Positions 9,205 to 20,637 are shown, counted from the stretch's first letter. The stretch: DNA of 64,000 bases from Pirellulales bacterium (GCA_033762255.1 JANRLT010000049.1:43388-107387); one strand, 5' to 3'. A program made the numbers and translations. Notes: generated by a model not told the origin, from the letters alone.

Positions 9205-9999
9205 CTACCCCCCGTTCCCCTTGCCCCTTGCTTGCGCGACTTCCCGGCACAGTTTGCCAAAGCGGCCCAGGATTTTACGCCCGATGATCTGCGCGCCCGG
9301 CAGTTCCCGCGGCAATGCCGACAGTATCTGATCGCGCAGTTCCGGGCCTGGCGCGCAGCGGTCGTGCGGGTCGTACGGCGTCTTGGCCCATAGCTCAATC
9401 TGCTCGGCCCCGATTTCGGCGTGAAACTGGATCCCCCAGGCCAACTCGCCAAAGCGAAACGCCTGATGCGTGCACTGCCGGCCGCTGGCCCCGTTCTCCG
9501 TCCCCGCGGCCAAGAACTCCGCCCCGGCGGCCAAAAGCACCGCGCCGGCGGGGAGTTCAAATGTATCCCCATGCCACTGTAAAACCGTGGCCGGGCCCGG
9601 AATATCCGACAACAGCGGGTCCTGCTGGCCGGCGGCGGTGAATTCCACGCGGTGCCAGCCCACCTCTACCGCCGGAGCCGCCCCCACCCGCGCCCCCAGC
9701 GCCTTGGCCAGCAGTTGCGCCCCCAGGCACAGGCCCAGCACCGGCACCTTGGCCCGGACCGCCTCGCGCAGCCAGTGGATCTCTTGGGCGAGAAACGGAT
9801 ATTGCTCCACCTGGTCGACATTCATCGGCCCGCCGATGGCCACCAGCCCCGCCCAGTGCGGGGGGTGGAACGTCCGTTGCTGGCAGGCGGCCATATCCCA
9901 TAGTTCGGTGGTCAGGCCCGCGGCGGCGAGCGCGTCGGCGGTCTGGCCGATCGGTTCGCCGGTGACGTGCCGCAGGATCAGGACCGGGGGAAGTGCCAT
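9205..9999 (-). CDS. Class I glutamine amidotransferase-like protein
   Basis: 264 residues. The GATase1 fold is recognisable: LVAIGGPMN (oxyanion strand), the nucleophile elbow VLGLCLGAQLLAKALG with Cys91, and the His-x-Glu pair in AWGIQFHAEIG. Stand-alone members of this family ('GMP synthase-like') hydrolyse glutamine or gamma-glutamyl compounds, but the partner or substrate cannot be read from sequence, and no synthetase gene is adjacent. The gene converges on the SHD1 gene, with a 58-nt gap. Confidence 0.88.
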   Translation of the reverse strand: MALPPVLILRHVTGEPIGQTADALAAAGLTTELWDMAACQQRTFHPPHWAGLVAIGGPMNVDQVEQYPFLAQEIHWLREAVRAKVPVLGLCLGAQLLAKALGARVGAAPAVEVGWHRVEFTAAGQQDPLLSDIPGPATVLQWHGDTFELPAGAVLLAAGAEFLAAGTENGASGRQCTHQAFRFGELAWGIQFHAEIGAEQIELWAKTPYDPHDRCAPGPELRDQILSALPRELPGAQIIGRKILGRFGKLCREVAQARGKGNGG

Positions 10000-10035
10000 G
10001 CGGAAGTTGGCCGCGTTAGCCGTGGAAATAAATTA

Positions 10036-10056
10036 GCCGTGGGGCGTTAGCCCACG
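10036..10056. repeat. Small palindrome CCGTGGG-CGTTAG-CCCACGG
   Basis: A 7-bp stem hairpin in the spacer between the amidotransferase and the small membrane protein. The text around it ('gccgtggggcgttagcccacgg...') is of the kind repeated between genes in planctomycete chromosomes (from general knowledge). The tail GGGCTAGCGCCTAGCGGTTGAT (about 10109-10130) resembles GCGCTAGCGTCCGGTTGAT at about 6382-6400, downstream of rnpA. Confidence 0.5.
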
Positions 10057-10168
10057 GTTGAAGCGGAAAAACCTATAGCAACTCGAATTGCCTGACAAAA
10101 GAACCTTGGGCTAGCGCCTAGCGGTTGATCCTGCCAGCACTACGTAGCATAGCCACCCTGGCGGGAAT

Positions 10169-10711
10169 TCAGATAGGGGGCGGGGCGGGGTTTTTCGGCT
10201 CCCCGGGGACAGGCACAGGCCCCTCGGCCAGGGAGCGCCCCTGCCACCAAAAACCGGCAATCCCCGTCAAAGCCGCCAAGGCCATCAGCCACTTAAGAAA
10301 GGTGAGCGTTTTGGCGTTTTCCTGGGTGACAAAATTTTCGTACCGGGCAAAATCGGCGGTCTCTGGGGCATTGCCGCTGGCGGGGGACGGGAGGGATTTT
10401 TCTGGCGGCGGCGCGCTTGCGGACGAAGGCGCCGCATCCACGGGAGGATTTACAACCGTGGGTCGACGACCATGCGGGTCGATCGCCTGGCCGCGATTGA
10501 TCTGCTCTTGGGCCAATTCGCGACCGTGGGCCTTTAGCTCGATGCGCTGTTGGCGAATATTGAATTTTCCCTCAATGATGACAATGCCGAGATAGGCCAT
10601 TCCCGCAAGGAGGGCGAGGTAAAACCAGGGGGAATCAAGCCTGTATCCGCGTAAGGGTCCTACCCCCGCCATGCCCGTCAAGATCGCCAGTGCAATGAGC
10701 CAGTCGAGCAT
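10169..10711 (-). CDS. Small membrane protein of unknown function
   Basis: 180 residues with three likely membrane segments: residues about 3-22 and 29-48 at the N-terminus, and about 138-157 near the C-terminus (KWLMALAALTGIAGFWW). Between them lies a charged, Pro/Ala-rich loop (HGRELAQEQINRG...PPVDAAPSSASAPPPE). I recognise no domain. It is downstream of enolase on the same strand, about 100 nt away; a shared transcript is possible but unproved. Confidence 0.6.
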   Translation of the reverse strand: MLDWLIALAILTGMAGVGPLRGYRLDSPWFYLALLAGMAYLGIVIIEGKFNIRQQRIELKAHGRELAQEQINRGQAIDPHGRRPTVVNPPVDAAPSSASAPPPEKSLPSPASGNAPETADFARYENFVTQENAKTLTFLKWLMALAALTGIAGFWWQGRSLAEGPVPVPGEPKNPAPPPI

Positions 10712-10816
10712 GGGGGGAGGTTGGTGGACAGTGGTAAGTGAATAGTGGACAGAGTGAGAATGGAGAGCATGCCAAATGTCTCCATTCCTCCAGACTCTAT
10801 ATCTCCAGACTCTAAA

Positions 10817-12507
<1,691 letters not shown>

Positions 12508-12894
12508 TCAATGATAGGGTGGTGGAGGGTCGGCTTCGGTTGATGGGTTTAGTAAGTATTTATGGGGAAATGTAACGTTGCCTGTCATTTTAAAGATCAC
12601 CCAGTACAAGATGATCGTGATATGACTTACAAAAAGGCCAACGATTTCCGTGGCGATGGACATGCCAAAACCCAAATTCCAAAATTGCTCCCAAATATGC
12701 ACGTAATCTGCGCCGCGGATGAACATCCGCAGGCAGACGATGAGCGTTACCCCCCAAGCAATAAAGGCGGCTAGCCAGATGTTACGCCACAGCGTTTCCC
12801 ATAAGAGCCGTCCCCAGGCAACCTGTGGCCGTTGTGCTTTAACGGCTGGTTCGAGTGTCTGCGGCGCGGCGTAGGGATTGTCGGCGGGAGGCAT
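12508..12894 (-). CDS. DNPYAAPQ-tagged membrane protein (paralogue 1)
   Basis: 128 residues beginning MPPADNPYAAPQTLEP. After the short Pro-rich tag there are two or three membrane segments (about 35-55, 75-95 and 100-118). It is one of three neighbouring genes that share the DNPYAAPQ tag but little else. Such N-terminal tags are widespread on planctomycete membrane proteins (established only as a sequence observation); the function is unknown. Confidence 0.75.
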   Translation of the reverse strand: MPPADNPYAAPQTLEPAVKAQRPQVAWGRLLWETLWRNIWLAAFIAWGVTLIVCLRMFIRGADYVHIWEQFWNLGFGMSIATEIVGLFVSHITIILYWVIFKMTGNVTFPHKYLLNPSTEADPPPPYH

Positions 12895-12896
12895 TT

Positions 12897-12960
12897 AAAT
12901 TAAGAATTAAAAATGAAAAATTAAGAATGGGAGGGACAATTACAAATTTTGAATTGGGGG
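12897..12960. repeat. AT-rich intergenic repeat copy
   Basis: AATTAAGAATTAAAAATGAA-type sequence ending GAATTGGGGG. It shares 32 contiguous identical bases with the copy at 12311-12374 and the same order of sub-motifs. A shorter relative is at 33920-33950. Confidence 0.75.
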
Positions 12961-13018
12961 ATGGTGCCAAGTAGGCGAATTGAGTCATCGCTTTCTTGAC
13001 GGATTCATGGGCGTTTGG

Positions 13019-13411
13019 CTAGTGCGGAGGGGCGGTGGCTGAGTGCGCTTGGCTGGCAACGTACTCGCGATATTGTCGGTGGGCGCGTAGGTAGGCTAAA
13101 ATGCCAAAGGGAAGGCCAAAGAAGAGGATAGCAATAACAAAGATTTGGAAAGGCGCTACAAATAGTAAAAAAGCAGTATAGTGAAACTCTTCGATTTTTC
13201 TCTGCCAAATCTCCGTGGCAGTAAGTATTTTCGACAGAATGTAAATATCTTCAATGATATAAAGTATGCCAATGACCATGCAAAATCCCGCGACCCACTT
13301 AATTGAAATCCCGCTTGTCTTTCGCAGATAGTAAAAGAACGGCCGGGGAGGCTCGACGGGGGGCCTATCGGGGAGCGTCTGCGGCGCGGCGTAGGGATTG
13401 TCAGTTATCAT
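13019..13411 (-). CDS. DNPYAAPQ-tagged membrane protein (paralogue 2)
   Basis: 130 residues from the ATG at 13411, giving MITDNPYAAPQTLPDRPP and putting the tag at the N-terminus as in its two neighbours; the frame runs to 13444 with another ATG. Two strong membrane segments (about residues 41-61 and 85-110). The gene begins inside the last codons of the upstream paralogue (11-nt overlap), so the two are co-translated. Unknown function. Confidence 0.75.
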   Translation of the reverse strand: MITDNPYAAPQTLPDRPPVEPPRPFFYYLRKTSGISIKWVAGFCMVIGILYIIEDIYILSKILTATEIWQRKIEEFHYTAFLLFVAPFQIFVIAILFFGLPFGILAYLRAHRQYREYVASQAHSATAPPH

Positions 13412-13862
13412 GGCCTGATCCTTGCCCGGGACCCGTGTTTTCACCAGGTTGAGATTTCTGTTCCAAGAGCCAACCGTCGGTTAACAATTGAGGATTACCG
13501 TGCAACTTGGCCCGAGAGTAATACATAGCGAAAGTCGCAAAAACCGTTGCCACGGACAATAATGAAAAACACCCCCAACAGACCAGCAGTTTTCCCGCAT
13601 AATGCAAAAATAGAGTGCTCCAACTCGTTGCTTGCCATCTACTTCCTAAATCCGCTACGGTTAAGGTCCAGGCGACGGGTAACGCTATGATCAAGCATAC
13701 CAATTGCAGAAATATCAGATAGTTGTAGCACATTCGTAGATGCTGCCCAACACCCTGGGACCACGCCGCGACCTCCCGTGGATCTGGTTCTAGCTGAGGC
13801 GGGGATAATTCCGTCTGCGGCGCGGCGTAGGGATTGTCGGCGGAATAACGCGGCTCGGTCAT
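13401..13862 (-). CDS. DNPYAAPQ-tagged membrane protein (paralogue 3)
   Basis: 153 residues beginning MTEPRYSADNPYAAPQTELSPP. Two membrane segments (about residues 44-68 and 86-116). First gene of the tagged trio. Its tag codons are identical, base for base, to those of the two downstream paralogues over 26 nt, while the rest of the proteins cannot be aligned by eye. Unknown function. Confidence 0.75.
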   Translation of the reverse strand: MTEPRYSADNPYAAPQTELSPPQLEPDPREVAAWSQGVGQHLRMCYNYLIFLQLVCLIIALPVAWTLTVADLGSRWQATSWSTLFLHYAGKLLVCWGCFSLLSVATVFATFAMYYSRAKLHGNPQLLTDGWLLEQKSQPGENTGPGQGSGHDN

Positions 13863-13956
13863 GGTCGGCGGTCATTTGCAAAAACAGCAAAATCAAATCG
13901 GCAAACCAATCGTCGGCTGTTCCGTCCATCTCCGCGATCGCGACGGCCCGGTAAAC

Positions 13957-14880
13957 TTAATGATGGCGACCCCGCCAATCCACATTGGACAATGTGGCCA
14001 GCCCCAGCATCAACGCCTGGATCCCCTTGCGCCCGTAACCCTGCGACGAGAGCGCGATATACAACTGCTGGGCCAGCGCCAAGCCCGGCATGGATAAACC
14101 CAGCCGCTGTGACTCGGCCAGGGCCAGGCCCAGGTCCTTGATAAAGTGCTCGACATAAAAGCCCGGTTCGTAATTATCTTGCATGATCCGAGGACCATAG
14201 TTGGACAGGGACCAACTGCCCGCCGCACCGGGCGCGACCGACTGCATCACGGTCTCCAAATTGAGGCCGGCTTTGAACGCATATAACAATGCCTCGCAGA
14301 CGCCGATAATATTGGTCGCGATTAAAATCTGGTTGGTCAGTTTCGTATGTTGTCCCGCGCCGGCCCCCCCCTGATGGACAATAGTCTTACCCATGACCTC
14401 AAAGCAGGGTTGCAACGCCCGCACCACGTCGGCGTCGCCGCCGATCATGATCGACAGCCGCGCCTCGCGCGCGCCAATATCTCCGCCGCTGACCGGCGCG
14501 TCGACGCTATGCACCCCGCGCGTCCGGGCCGCCTGGTCGATCTCGACCGCCAGGGCCGGGTCGCTGGTGGTCATATCGACAATGATGGACCCCGCCGCCG
14601 CCCCCCGCAGCGTGCCCGCCGGGCCAAGGATCACCTCCCGCACGTCGGCGGGCCGGCTGACAATCGAAAAAATCACATCCGACCCCCGCGCCACAGCTTC
14701 CGGAGTTTCCCCCCACGCGGCCCCCCGGGCAAGCAACGGTTCGGCCTTGGCCCGAGTGCGGCTATATACGGTCAGGGAGTAGCCCTTGGCCAGTAGGTGC
14801 CCCGCCATGCTCAGGCCCATGACACCAGTGCCAATCCAACCCAGGCGGGTCTGTGCGGGAGAAATTGTGGGAAGCAGCAT
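13957..14880 (-). CDS. NAD(P)-dependent beta-hydroxyacid dehydrogenase (GarR/HIBADH family)
   Basis: 307 residues from the ATG at 14880 ([17 protein letters not shown]), preferred because the Rossmann motif [17 protein letters not shown] then lies near the N-terminus as in the family; the frame is open to 14961. Further signatures: [14 protein letters not shown] for substrate binding, and the catalytic Lys in [14 protein letters not shown]. Members reduce tartronate semialdehyde or oxidise 3-hydroxyisobutyrate or related acids. The substrate cannot be told from sequence alone. Confidence 0.92.
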   Translation of the reverse strand: MLLPTISPAQTRLGWIGTGVMGLSMAGHLLAKGYSLTVYSRTRAKAEPLLARGAAWGETPEAVARGSDVIFSIVSRPADVREVILGPAGTLRGAAAGSIIVDMTTSDPALAVEIDQAARTRGVHSVDAPVSGGDIGAREARLSIMIGGDADVVRALQPCFEVMGKTIVHQGGAGAGQHTKLTNQILIATNIIGVCEALLYAFKAGLNLETVMQSVAPGAAGSWSLSNYGPRIMQDNYEPGFYVEHFIKDLGLALAESQRLGLSMPGLALAQQLYIALSSQGYGRKGIQALMLGLATLSNVDWRGRHH

Positions 14881-15029
14881 AGGCGAGGGGAGCAAGGCTT
14901 TTGCAAGGAAAAGGGATAGCCGAGGTAGGAATTGGTTAGTTTGGGCGGTATGTCCACCCACAGGCCGGCAGAGACCGTGGCAAAGAAGGTGTTACCGGAG
15001 CGGTGGCCGGATTCTCTATCGCAGCTGGC

Positions 15030-15728
15030 TTACCAGCGATCGGTGGGACGATGGAGAATTTCGTTAAGAATAATCGCCGTGCGAATATTCCGGGGGGCCA
15101 GCAAATCTTTTTTGGTGATGAGCGCTTTTTTATCAAGCGTCGCCTGTTGTTGGGCGGTATTGGCCGCGGCGGTCGCGGCCAGATCCGCCTCCGTTGCCAA
15201 ACTGCCCACGCGATGCTCAAAGACATCGCGCACATGCTGCTTGATATCATCCGCTTCGTGGGGAATCTGGGAAAAGCTATCGCTGGGACGCTCGAACTGC
15301 TCATTACGCAGGTCGCTGGCGATGGTGTCGGCCAGACTGCGGCGCTGCGAGAGGGCCTCGGGGACCATTTCGGCCATGACCACCGGAGCCAGGGGGGGCG
15401 GTTTGTTGCGGTTGCCTTGTTTGCCCCGTTCGGAATTGCGGGGCCGCTCGGCGTTGGGCTTGGCGGTTTTGCCCCCGGCGGGGCGCGGTCCTTTTCCTTT
15501 TTCCCGCTTTTGTTCCTCGGCGGTGCGCAAAAATTGCTCGATCTCGGACTGGAGGGCTTTTTGCTCGGGATTTCCGGGGGGCGCGCCCGCTTTGGGCTTG
15601 GTGGCGGCTTGTTGGATCAACCCGCTTAAAAAGCGAATAATCGAGGCAATGACCACAATGATCACCACCGCGTATTCAAATAGATCGCCGACACCGGCGG
15701 CAAATAATGCGAATGAGTGCGGATTCAT
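15030..15728 (-). CDS. FloA-linked hypothetical membrane-tethered protein
   Basis: 232 residues from ATG 15728 (MNPHSFALFAAGVGDLFEYAVV); longer starts reach 15758. One membrane segment (about 12-36), then a Pro/Lys-rich charged linker (about 45-110) and a helical tail. It lies 79 nt downstream of floA on the same strand, so it probably belongs to the FloA/NfeD membrane-organisation cluster. I do not recognise a domain. A role as a partner of the flotillin scaffold is inference from position only. Confidence 0.7.
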   Translation of the reverse strand: MNPHSFALFAAGVGDLFEYAVVIIVVIASIIRFLSGLIQQAATKPKAGAPPGNPEQKALQSEIEQFLRTAEEQKREKGKGPRPAGGKTAKPNAERPRNSERGKQGNRNKPPPLAPVVMAEMVPEALSQRRSLADTIASDLRNEQFERPSDSFSQIPHEADDIKQHVRDVFEHRVGSLATEADLAATAAANTAQQQATLDKKALITKKDLLAPRNIRTAIILNEILHRPTDRW

Positions 15729-15807
15729 CAATATTCCCCAAAATTTGCCACCCATCAACCGCGCGGGTCAAATAACCCGCCACATTCGTGGGTTGGCGAC
15801 ACGCGTT

Positions 15808-16851
15808 CTAGCTGGTCACGGCGGCCTGGCCATTACCGGCGATGCTGCGCCGCATTTCGGTGTCGGCCTGGACGTTGCGTAGTTTGTAATAATCCACAAT
15901 GCCCAACTTGCCGCTGCGAAACGCCTGGGCGATAGCGCGGGGGACCTCGGCTTCGGCCTCGGTGACTTGGGCGCGGCTCCGTTCAATTTCGGCGATGTTT
16001 TCCTGCTCGGTGGCCTCGGCCTCGGCCCGGCGTTTTTCGGCGTTGGCGCGGGCCATGCGCATGGTGGCCTCGGCCTGATCGGCCTGCAGGCGAGCGCCGA
16101 CATTTTCGCCGACGTCAATATCGGCGATATCGATCGAGACGATCTCGAACGCGGTTTGCGAGTCGAGCTTGCGCGCGAGCACGGTTTTGCTGATCCGGTC
16201 GGGGTTTTCCAACACTTCCCAGTGGGTCTCGGCGGAGCCAATCGCGCTGACGATCCCTTCCCCCACGCGGGCGATGATGGTTTGTTCGGTCGCTCCGCCG
16301 ATGAGCTGTTCAATATTGGTGCGGACGGTCACGCGGGCTTTTACCTTAAGCAGAATCCCATTTTTGGCGACAGCCTCCAGGGTCTCCTTGCCCGAGCTGC
16401 GGGAGGGGCAGTCGATGACCTTGGGATAGACACTGGTGCCGACGGCGTCCTTGACATCGCGTCCCGCCAGATCGATGGCGGTGGCGGTTTTAAAATCGAG
16501 TTCCAATATCTTGGCCTTGCTGGCCATGATCATGGCCTGGACCACCTGGGGCACGCTGCCATTGGCCATGTAATGCGCTTGGAGCGAACGGCTGGTGATG
16601 CCCGATTCATCCCCCAGCCCCGACTGCACGGCCATGATCTTGCTTTTGACAATTACATTGGGATTGACCTTGCGAAAGGTCATGAGAATGATGTCAAAAA
16701 TGCCAATATTTGCCCCGGTGGCGTAGGATTGAATCCATAAGCGAAAGTAATTGGCAAATACGACAAACAAAATCAGCGCGAAAATAAAGATCACGATCAC
16801 CGCGATGATCGTGATCGTGGTCGTGATATCGGCAAACAAGGCGTGCGGCAT
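15808..16851 (-). CDS. floA: Flotillin-like protein FloA
   Basis: 347 residues. An N-terminal hydrophobic hairpin (about 8-32, [25 protein letters not shown]) precedes the FloA/UPF0365 core: [40 protein letters not shown]-like text and [15 protein letters not shown], followed by an Ala/Glu-rich coiled coil (about 260-310, [20 protein letters not shown]). FloA forms membrane scaffolds linked to functional membrane microdomains and fluidity. It sits in a row with short and long NfeD proteins, the usual partners. All on the minus strand. Confidence 0.95.
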   Translation of the reverse strand: MPHALFADITTTITIIAVIVIFIFALILFVVFANYFRLWIQSYATGANIGIFDIILMTFRKVNPNVIVKSKIMAVQSGLGDESGITSRSLQAHYMANGSVPQVVQAMIMASKAKILELDFKTATAIDLAGRDVKDAVGTSVYPKVIDCPSRSSGKETLEAVAKNGILLKVKARVTVRTNIEQLIGGATEQTIIARVGEGIVSAIGSAETHWEVLENPDRISKTVLARKLDSQTAFEIVSIDIADIDVGENVGARLQADQAEATMRMARANAEKRRAEAEATEQENIAEIERSRAQVTEAEAEVPRAIAQAFRSGKLGIVDYYKLRNVQADTEMRRSIAGNGQAAVTS

Positions 16852-16946
16852 ATTTAACCCTAGCGTACAAAGTGGCCCTACGGAAAACTCGCCGGATTAT
16901 ACCCCAAACCCCGGCCCGTTTCCCAGTGAATCCCGATAATTTTCGT

Positions 16947-17570
16947 TTACGCCGGTTTGGTGGGGGGGTCATCCTCCAGCTCAATTCCCAGGCTTTCCAG
17001 CGATTGTTCAAATAATTGGGTATCCGGGGGGATATTTTCCCGTTCCACGGGGGCGGAAACGCCGCTGGGAATCGGCCCCTCAAAGGGGCGCACGATAATC
17101 CGCGTCCCCTGAATATCAATAATCTGCACGCCTGCCCCTTTTTCGATGGGCATCCCCTGGCTGATCGCGTCCAACACCAGTCCCGCGACCTCGATGGAGC
17201 CGCTGGGCAAAATGGGCGTGATGGCCCGGCCTACCATGCCAATCAACCCCCGTAGATTACGGCGGGTCGCCACGTCCGACAACACTTCGTCCCCCATGGG
17301 AGCCAGGGAAAGCAATTTTTTGCCTAGGGGGGTGTATGGCAATAACTTGAAACCCACCCCCACGATCACCGGCACACATAACAGGGCGATGGCCAAATAA
17401 AGATAGCCATACCACGAGCCTCCATAATAAAAGGCCATGCCAATGCCACTGCCAAGGCATAAGGCGGCGCTGAGTCCAATAATCCCACTGGAGGGAAGCA
17501 GGAACTCCAACCCCACCAAAAATAGCCCCAGGGCTAGTAAGATCGTCGCCCACAAAAACGGTTCAGACAT
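16947..17570 (-). CDS. Short NfeD family membrane protein
   Basis: 207 residues. Several membrane segments in the first 85 residues (WATILLALGLFLVGLEFLLP, LSAALCLGSGIGMAFYYG, YLYLAIALLCVPVIVGVGF), then a C-terminal OB-fold-like domain with the typical LVGMVGRAITPILPSGSIEVAG...GVQIIDIQGTRIIVRP pattern. Short NfeD proteins pair with flotillins or stomatins and help to arrange membrane complexes. Lies 95 nt upstream of floA; same strand. Confidence 0.9.
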   Translation of the reverse strand: MSEPFLWATILLALGLFLVGLEFLLPSSGIIGLSAALCLGSGIGMAFYYGGSWYGYLYLAIALLCVPVIVGVGFKLLPYTPLGKKLLSLAPMGDEVLSDVATRRNLRGLIGMVGRAITPILPSGSIEVAGLVLDAISQGMPIEKGAGVQIIDIQGTRIIVRPFEGPIPSGVSAPVERENIPPDTQLFEQSLESLGIELEDDPPTKPA

Positions 17571-17821
17571 GGTTGCCGTTCAATCGGAAAGCGCATTCTG
17601 ATATGCAGGACAGGGAGAGCAGAGACCGCGAAGGGAATTCATCAATTATTGTAGCACTTTGTGTGCCTAAACCCACGTGAGTGGACAAATCCGGCAAGAA
17701 TCGGGCCGCTAAGAATTAGTTTAGCAGTAATCCAACGTGAAAACGATATCGGCGGGGAAATAGCCGCGAAATTTCCAACGTGGACAAAAATCCCCGGTAT
17801 TTGCGCGAGTGGATACCTTGC

Positions 17822-20164
17822 CTAGACCGCGCGCACGACGACTCGATGGCCGCGAACTTCGATTACTTCGATGGTTTTGCCCGGGTCAATGTAATCTCCC
17901 GGCGCGACTACATCCACCAATTGATCGGAAATGAGGGCCTTTCCGGCGGGAGTCAGGCGAGTGGTGGTTTTTCCCCGCTGGCCTAGCAAATGGGAAAAAT
18001 CCGCCAGACTTTCGCGACGGGCCTGGTCCAGGCGTTCTTGCTCCGAGGGAGGCTCCAGCAGCATCCGATTGAGGCCGGGCGTGCTGGGGAGAAATTTGTG
18101 CAATAGCACCGCCACGCCTATCGTCCCCGCCCCCGCTCCCAGCAACACTAGCAGCGTATTGCGCAACTGATTCAGTTGGTAGGCGTTGGTGGGGATCACC
18201 GTGGTCTGGCTGGCCAAAATGAGCGAAGCCAAGATCATCAACCCGCCACCAAAGCCCAGGATGCCAAAACCGGGAAAGACAAAAATTTCCATCAATACGA
18301 AAATCAATCCAAAAACAAACAAGAGCACTTCCAGCCAGCCGGCGGTCCCTTCCAGAAATTGGCCCCAAAAATACAGCATAAAGCACAGAAAGGCGATAAA
18401 ACCCCCCAGGCCGACGCCGGGAGTTTGCAGTTCCGCCAAAATCCCCGCGCCGCCAATTAACAACAAAAAGATCATCACATAGTCGTTGCGAATGGCCCGC
18501 AATAAAAAGTCCACCCAGCCCGGTTCTAATAATTCGGGGCTGGCTTCCAAGCCATAGTGCTCTTTGAGTTGGTGCATATTTTCGGCGTTAAACGCCGCCA
18601 GCCCATAACTCAGGGCATTGGTGCCGGTTAATTCCAACGGTTCGTTAGCGCGGGCAATTTCTTGCAATTGCTCCCAAGCGGCGGGATCGGCCTGCTGCCG
18701 CAATTCTTCCGGGGAAAATACCTTGCGGAGGTTGCTGACTTTGTTTCTGTAAAGCGCGGCCGACTCGGTATTGCCTATCAACGCCGCCCCCAGCGACCAG
18801 GAAGGGCGGTTCTTTTGCATGGCAATCCCCCGCCGCACATTCACATCCAGCTCATTTTTGTGATCTTTATACGCCAGTATCAAGTTTGCCCGGTCATCCG
18901 GCGTGGGATTGCCACTGCCGTAACCGCCGATCCGCGCCTGGGGGCTCATCACAATCTCATCACAGCCCAGGGCGATCCAGGCCGCGTCCCCCAACGCTTC
19001 CTGGTCAATCCAGGCCACCGTCCGAAAGGGATGGTCATCATTGCTGCGCAAATTTGCCAGGGTTTGCATTAATCCCGCCGCCGCCGAGGGAGCGCCACCA
19101 GGACTACGAATCACCACGAGCACAAAATTGACCCCGTCTTGATGTGCCTGCGTTAGTTTTTTATCAATTTCCGCCAACAACGCCGGGCTGAGCACCCCTT
19201 CGATGCGCAACTGCGCGGTTTTGGCGCCCGCCCCCAAAAAGAATTCATCATTCAGCAACTTTTCGGGTATTTTGAGGGCCGCGGCCAATTCCTGACGGTT
19301 CGCCGCCAGATAATTCACAATGCCCAGCAGTTGCTTGCATTCCAAGCCGGTAAAGTTAAAGGGGAGCCGATCCAAGGCTTTTTCGGCGGTGACATTTTTT
19401 TGTTCGCGTAGTTTAGGCAGATCGGCTTCCAGCACAAATTCCACCCCTGCATCCGCAATTTCCGCCCGATGAACTTTGTTTTTTGCGCTCCAAAATCCCA
19501 ATGCCAGGGGAACCGGTTTGCCGCCGGTTTGGGCCGCCGCCTTGTAGGCTTCACTACGGTCGATGCCCGATTGATCGTGAATTCCTCCTTCGCCCAATTC
19601 CGCGTCACGGGCCATGATCAGCTCTGGGCAAGCCAACGCCACCAGCACAGCATGCCCCCGCACCTGCACCTTGGGGGGGATATAGCCTACCACCCGCACT
19701 CGCTGTAAATCGGGAGAGCGAAGCAATTCCGCCAATGCCTGAGAACGGGAAAAATCACTTTTATGGGCGTCATCTTGAGGGGGATTGGCTGGTGCGCCGG
19801 CATCCTCGGCGGATGTGGCGGGGGAAAACTCAATCACCAAAATAGGACGCGTCCCTTGTTCTGCGGGAAACCGCGCTAGCAACCGTTGCAAGGCATTACG
19901 AAAGCGCGTATCCACATCTCCCGTGATGGGAAGTTTAAGCTTTACCAACCCGCCACGCGCTCCGGCGGGATCTACCACTGCGGGCTGGTCAGCGGCTGGC
20001 GGAGGAGCTTCCGCGGCTGCCGGGGGGTTCTGGGGCGGCTGGGCAAATGTGGCAATTTGAAAACCGCCCAGCAAACAACAAAATCCCATGAAATGCGCGA
20101 CGAGTGTTGTCCACTTCGAGCCAATTTGGTGTTGAATTTGAATTTGGCGTTTCACGTCTAGCAT
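17822..20164 (-). CDS. Long NfeD-type protein (ClpP-like domains, apparently protease-dead)
   Basis: 780 residues from ATG 20164 (MLDVKRQIQIQHQ), which places the signal peptide (about 15-35) near the start; open to 20263. Two ClpP/SDH-like crotonase-fold domains (about 70-240 and 300-490), then four or five membrane segments and a C-terminal NfeD OB-fold (GKALISDQLVDVVAPGDYI...RVVVRAV). In proteolytic NfeD relatives a Ser follows a small-residue turn before 'AlaADxIvm'. Here the two positions read VRGHAVLVALACPELIM and ALGDAAWIALGCDEIVM, with no Ser, so both domains look inactive. It heads the nfeD-nfeD-floA cluster. Confidence 0.88.
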   Translation of the reverse strand: MLDVKRQIQIQHQIGSKWTTLVAHFMGFCCLLGGFQIATFAQPPQNPPAAAEAPPPAADQPAVVDPAGARGGLVKLKLPITGDVDTRFRNALQRLLARFPAEQGTRPILVIEFSPATSAEDAGAPANPPQDDAHKSDFSRSQALAELLRSPDLQRVRVVGYIPPKVQVRGHAVLVALACPELIMARDAELGEGGIHDQSGIDRSEAYKAAAQTGGKPVPLALGFWSAKNKVHRAEIADAGVEFVLEADLPKLREQKNVTAEKALDRLPFNFTGLECKQLLGIVNYLAANRQELAAALKIPEKLLNDEFFLGAGAKTAQLRIEGVLSPALLAEIDKKLTQAHQDGVNFVLVVIRSPGGAPSAAAGLMQTLANLRSNDDHPFRTVAWIDQEALGDAAWIALGCDEIVMSPQARIGGYGSGNPTPDDRANLILAYKDHKNELDVNVRRGIAMQKNRPSWSLGAALIGNTESAALYRNKVSNLRKVFSPEELRQQADPAAWEQLQEIARANEPLELTGTNALSYGLAAFNAENMHQLKEHYGLEASPELLEPGWVDFLLRAIRNDYVMIFLLLIGGAGILAELQTPGVGLGGFIAFLCFMLYFWGQFLEGTAGWLEVLLFVFGLIFVLMEIFVFPGFGILGFGGGLMILASLILASQTTVIPTNAYQLNQLRNTLLVLLGAGAGTIGVAVLLHKFLPSTPGLNRMLLEPPSEQERLDQARRESLADFSHLLGQRGKTTTRLTPAGKALISDQLVDVVAPGDYIDPGKTIEVIEVRGHRVVVRAV

Positions 20165-20637
20165 GGGCAAGGCCCCAAAATGGTCCGCAGCTAATTTGCA
20201 ATGCCGCACTCGTGCCAGTCCGCTGGGCAAATAGCCGTGGCATATCTGTGCGAACTCTTCCACCTTGATTATAGGGATTGCGCGAAGCTAGTCAATTTTT
20301 TGGCTGTTGAATTGTTTATGTAACTATTGCAGAGTCAAGGCTTTGCGTCGCGCTGGGTAAATTCCTCTGGCGTTGCGGCGGAAAGGGACGCCCGCCATGT
20401 TTGAGAGGATGGCCAAGAGACGCGCGCCTACCGTTGGTGAATGGCGAGGCGATAAACCGTATTGCCCTCCGGGCGCGGCTTTTCGGTATTGACGGTGTTC
20501 CGTGGGATTTCTATCTTTCGCCGAGAATTTGGCGGCTACTTCCCGTGAGCTTGCGGGTACGGACGCCATTGCTTATCCAACTCATTGCGGATCGCCCGGA
20601 TCGCGCATGTTTTTATCAGGTAGGAAGTGAGATTGAC
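20165..20637. other. Divergent spacer between nfeD and the aminotransferase gene
   Basis: 473 nt between divergent genes. A reading frame in phase with the aminotransferase stays open from 20401, but its translation does not resemble the family and has no ribosome binding site, so I treat it as leader. No repeat or terminator is evident. An AGGAAGTGAG Shine-Dalgarno lies at about 20621-20632. Confidence 0.4.

Noticed and set aside
15967-16740. 257-residue frame antisense to floA
   Set aside because: Gly/Ala/Asp-rich shadow of the floA coding strand; floA has full family motifs and a clear start.
20401-20637. N-terminal extension of the DegT aminotransferase
   Set aside because: Extra 79 residues do not resemble the family, no ribosome binding site precedes them, whereas AGGAAGTGAG lies before the ATG at 20638.
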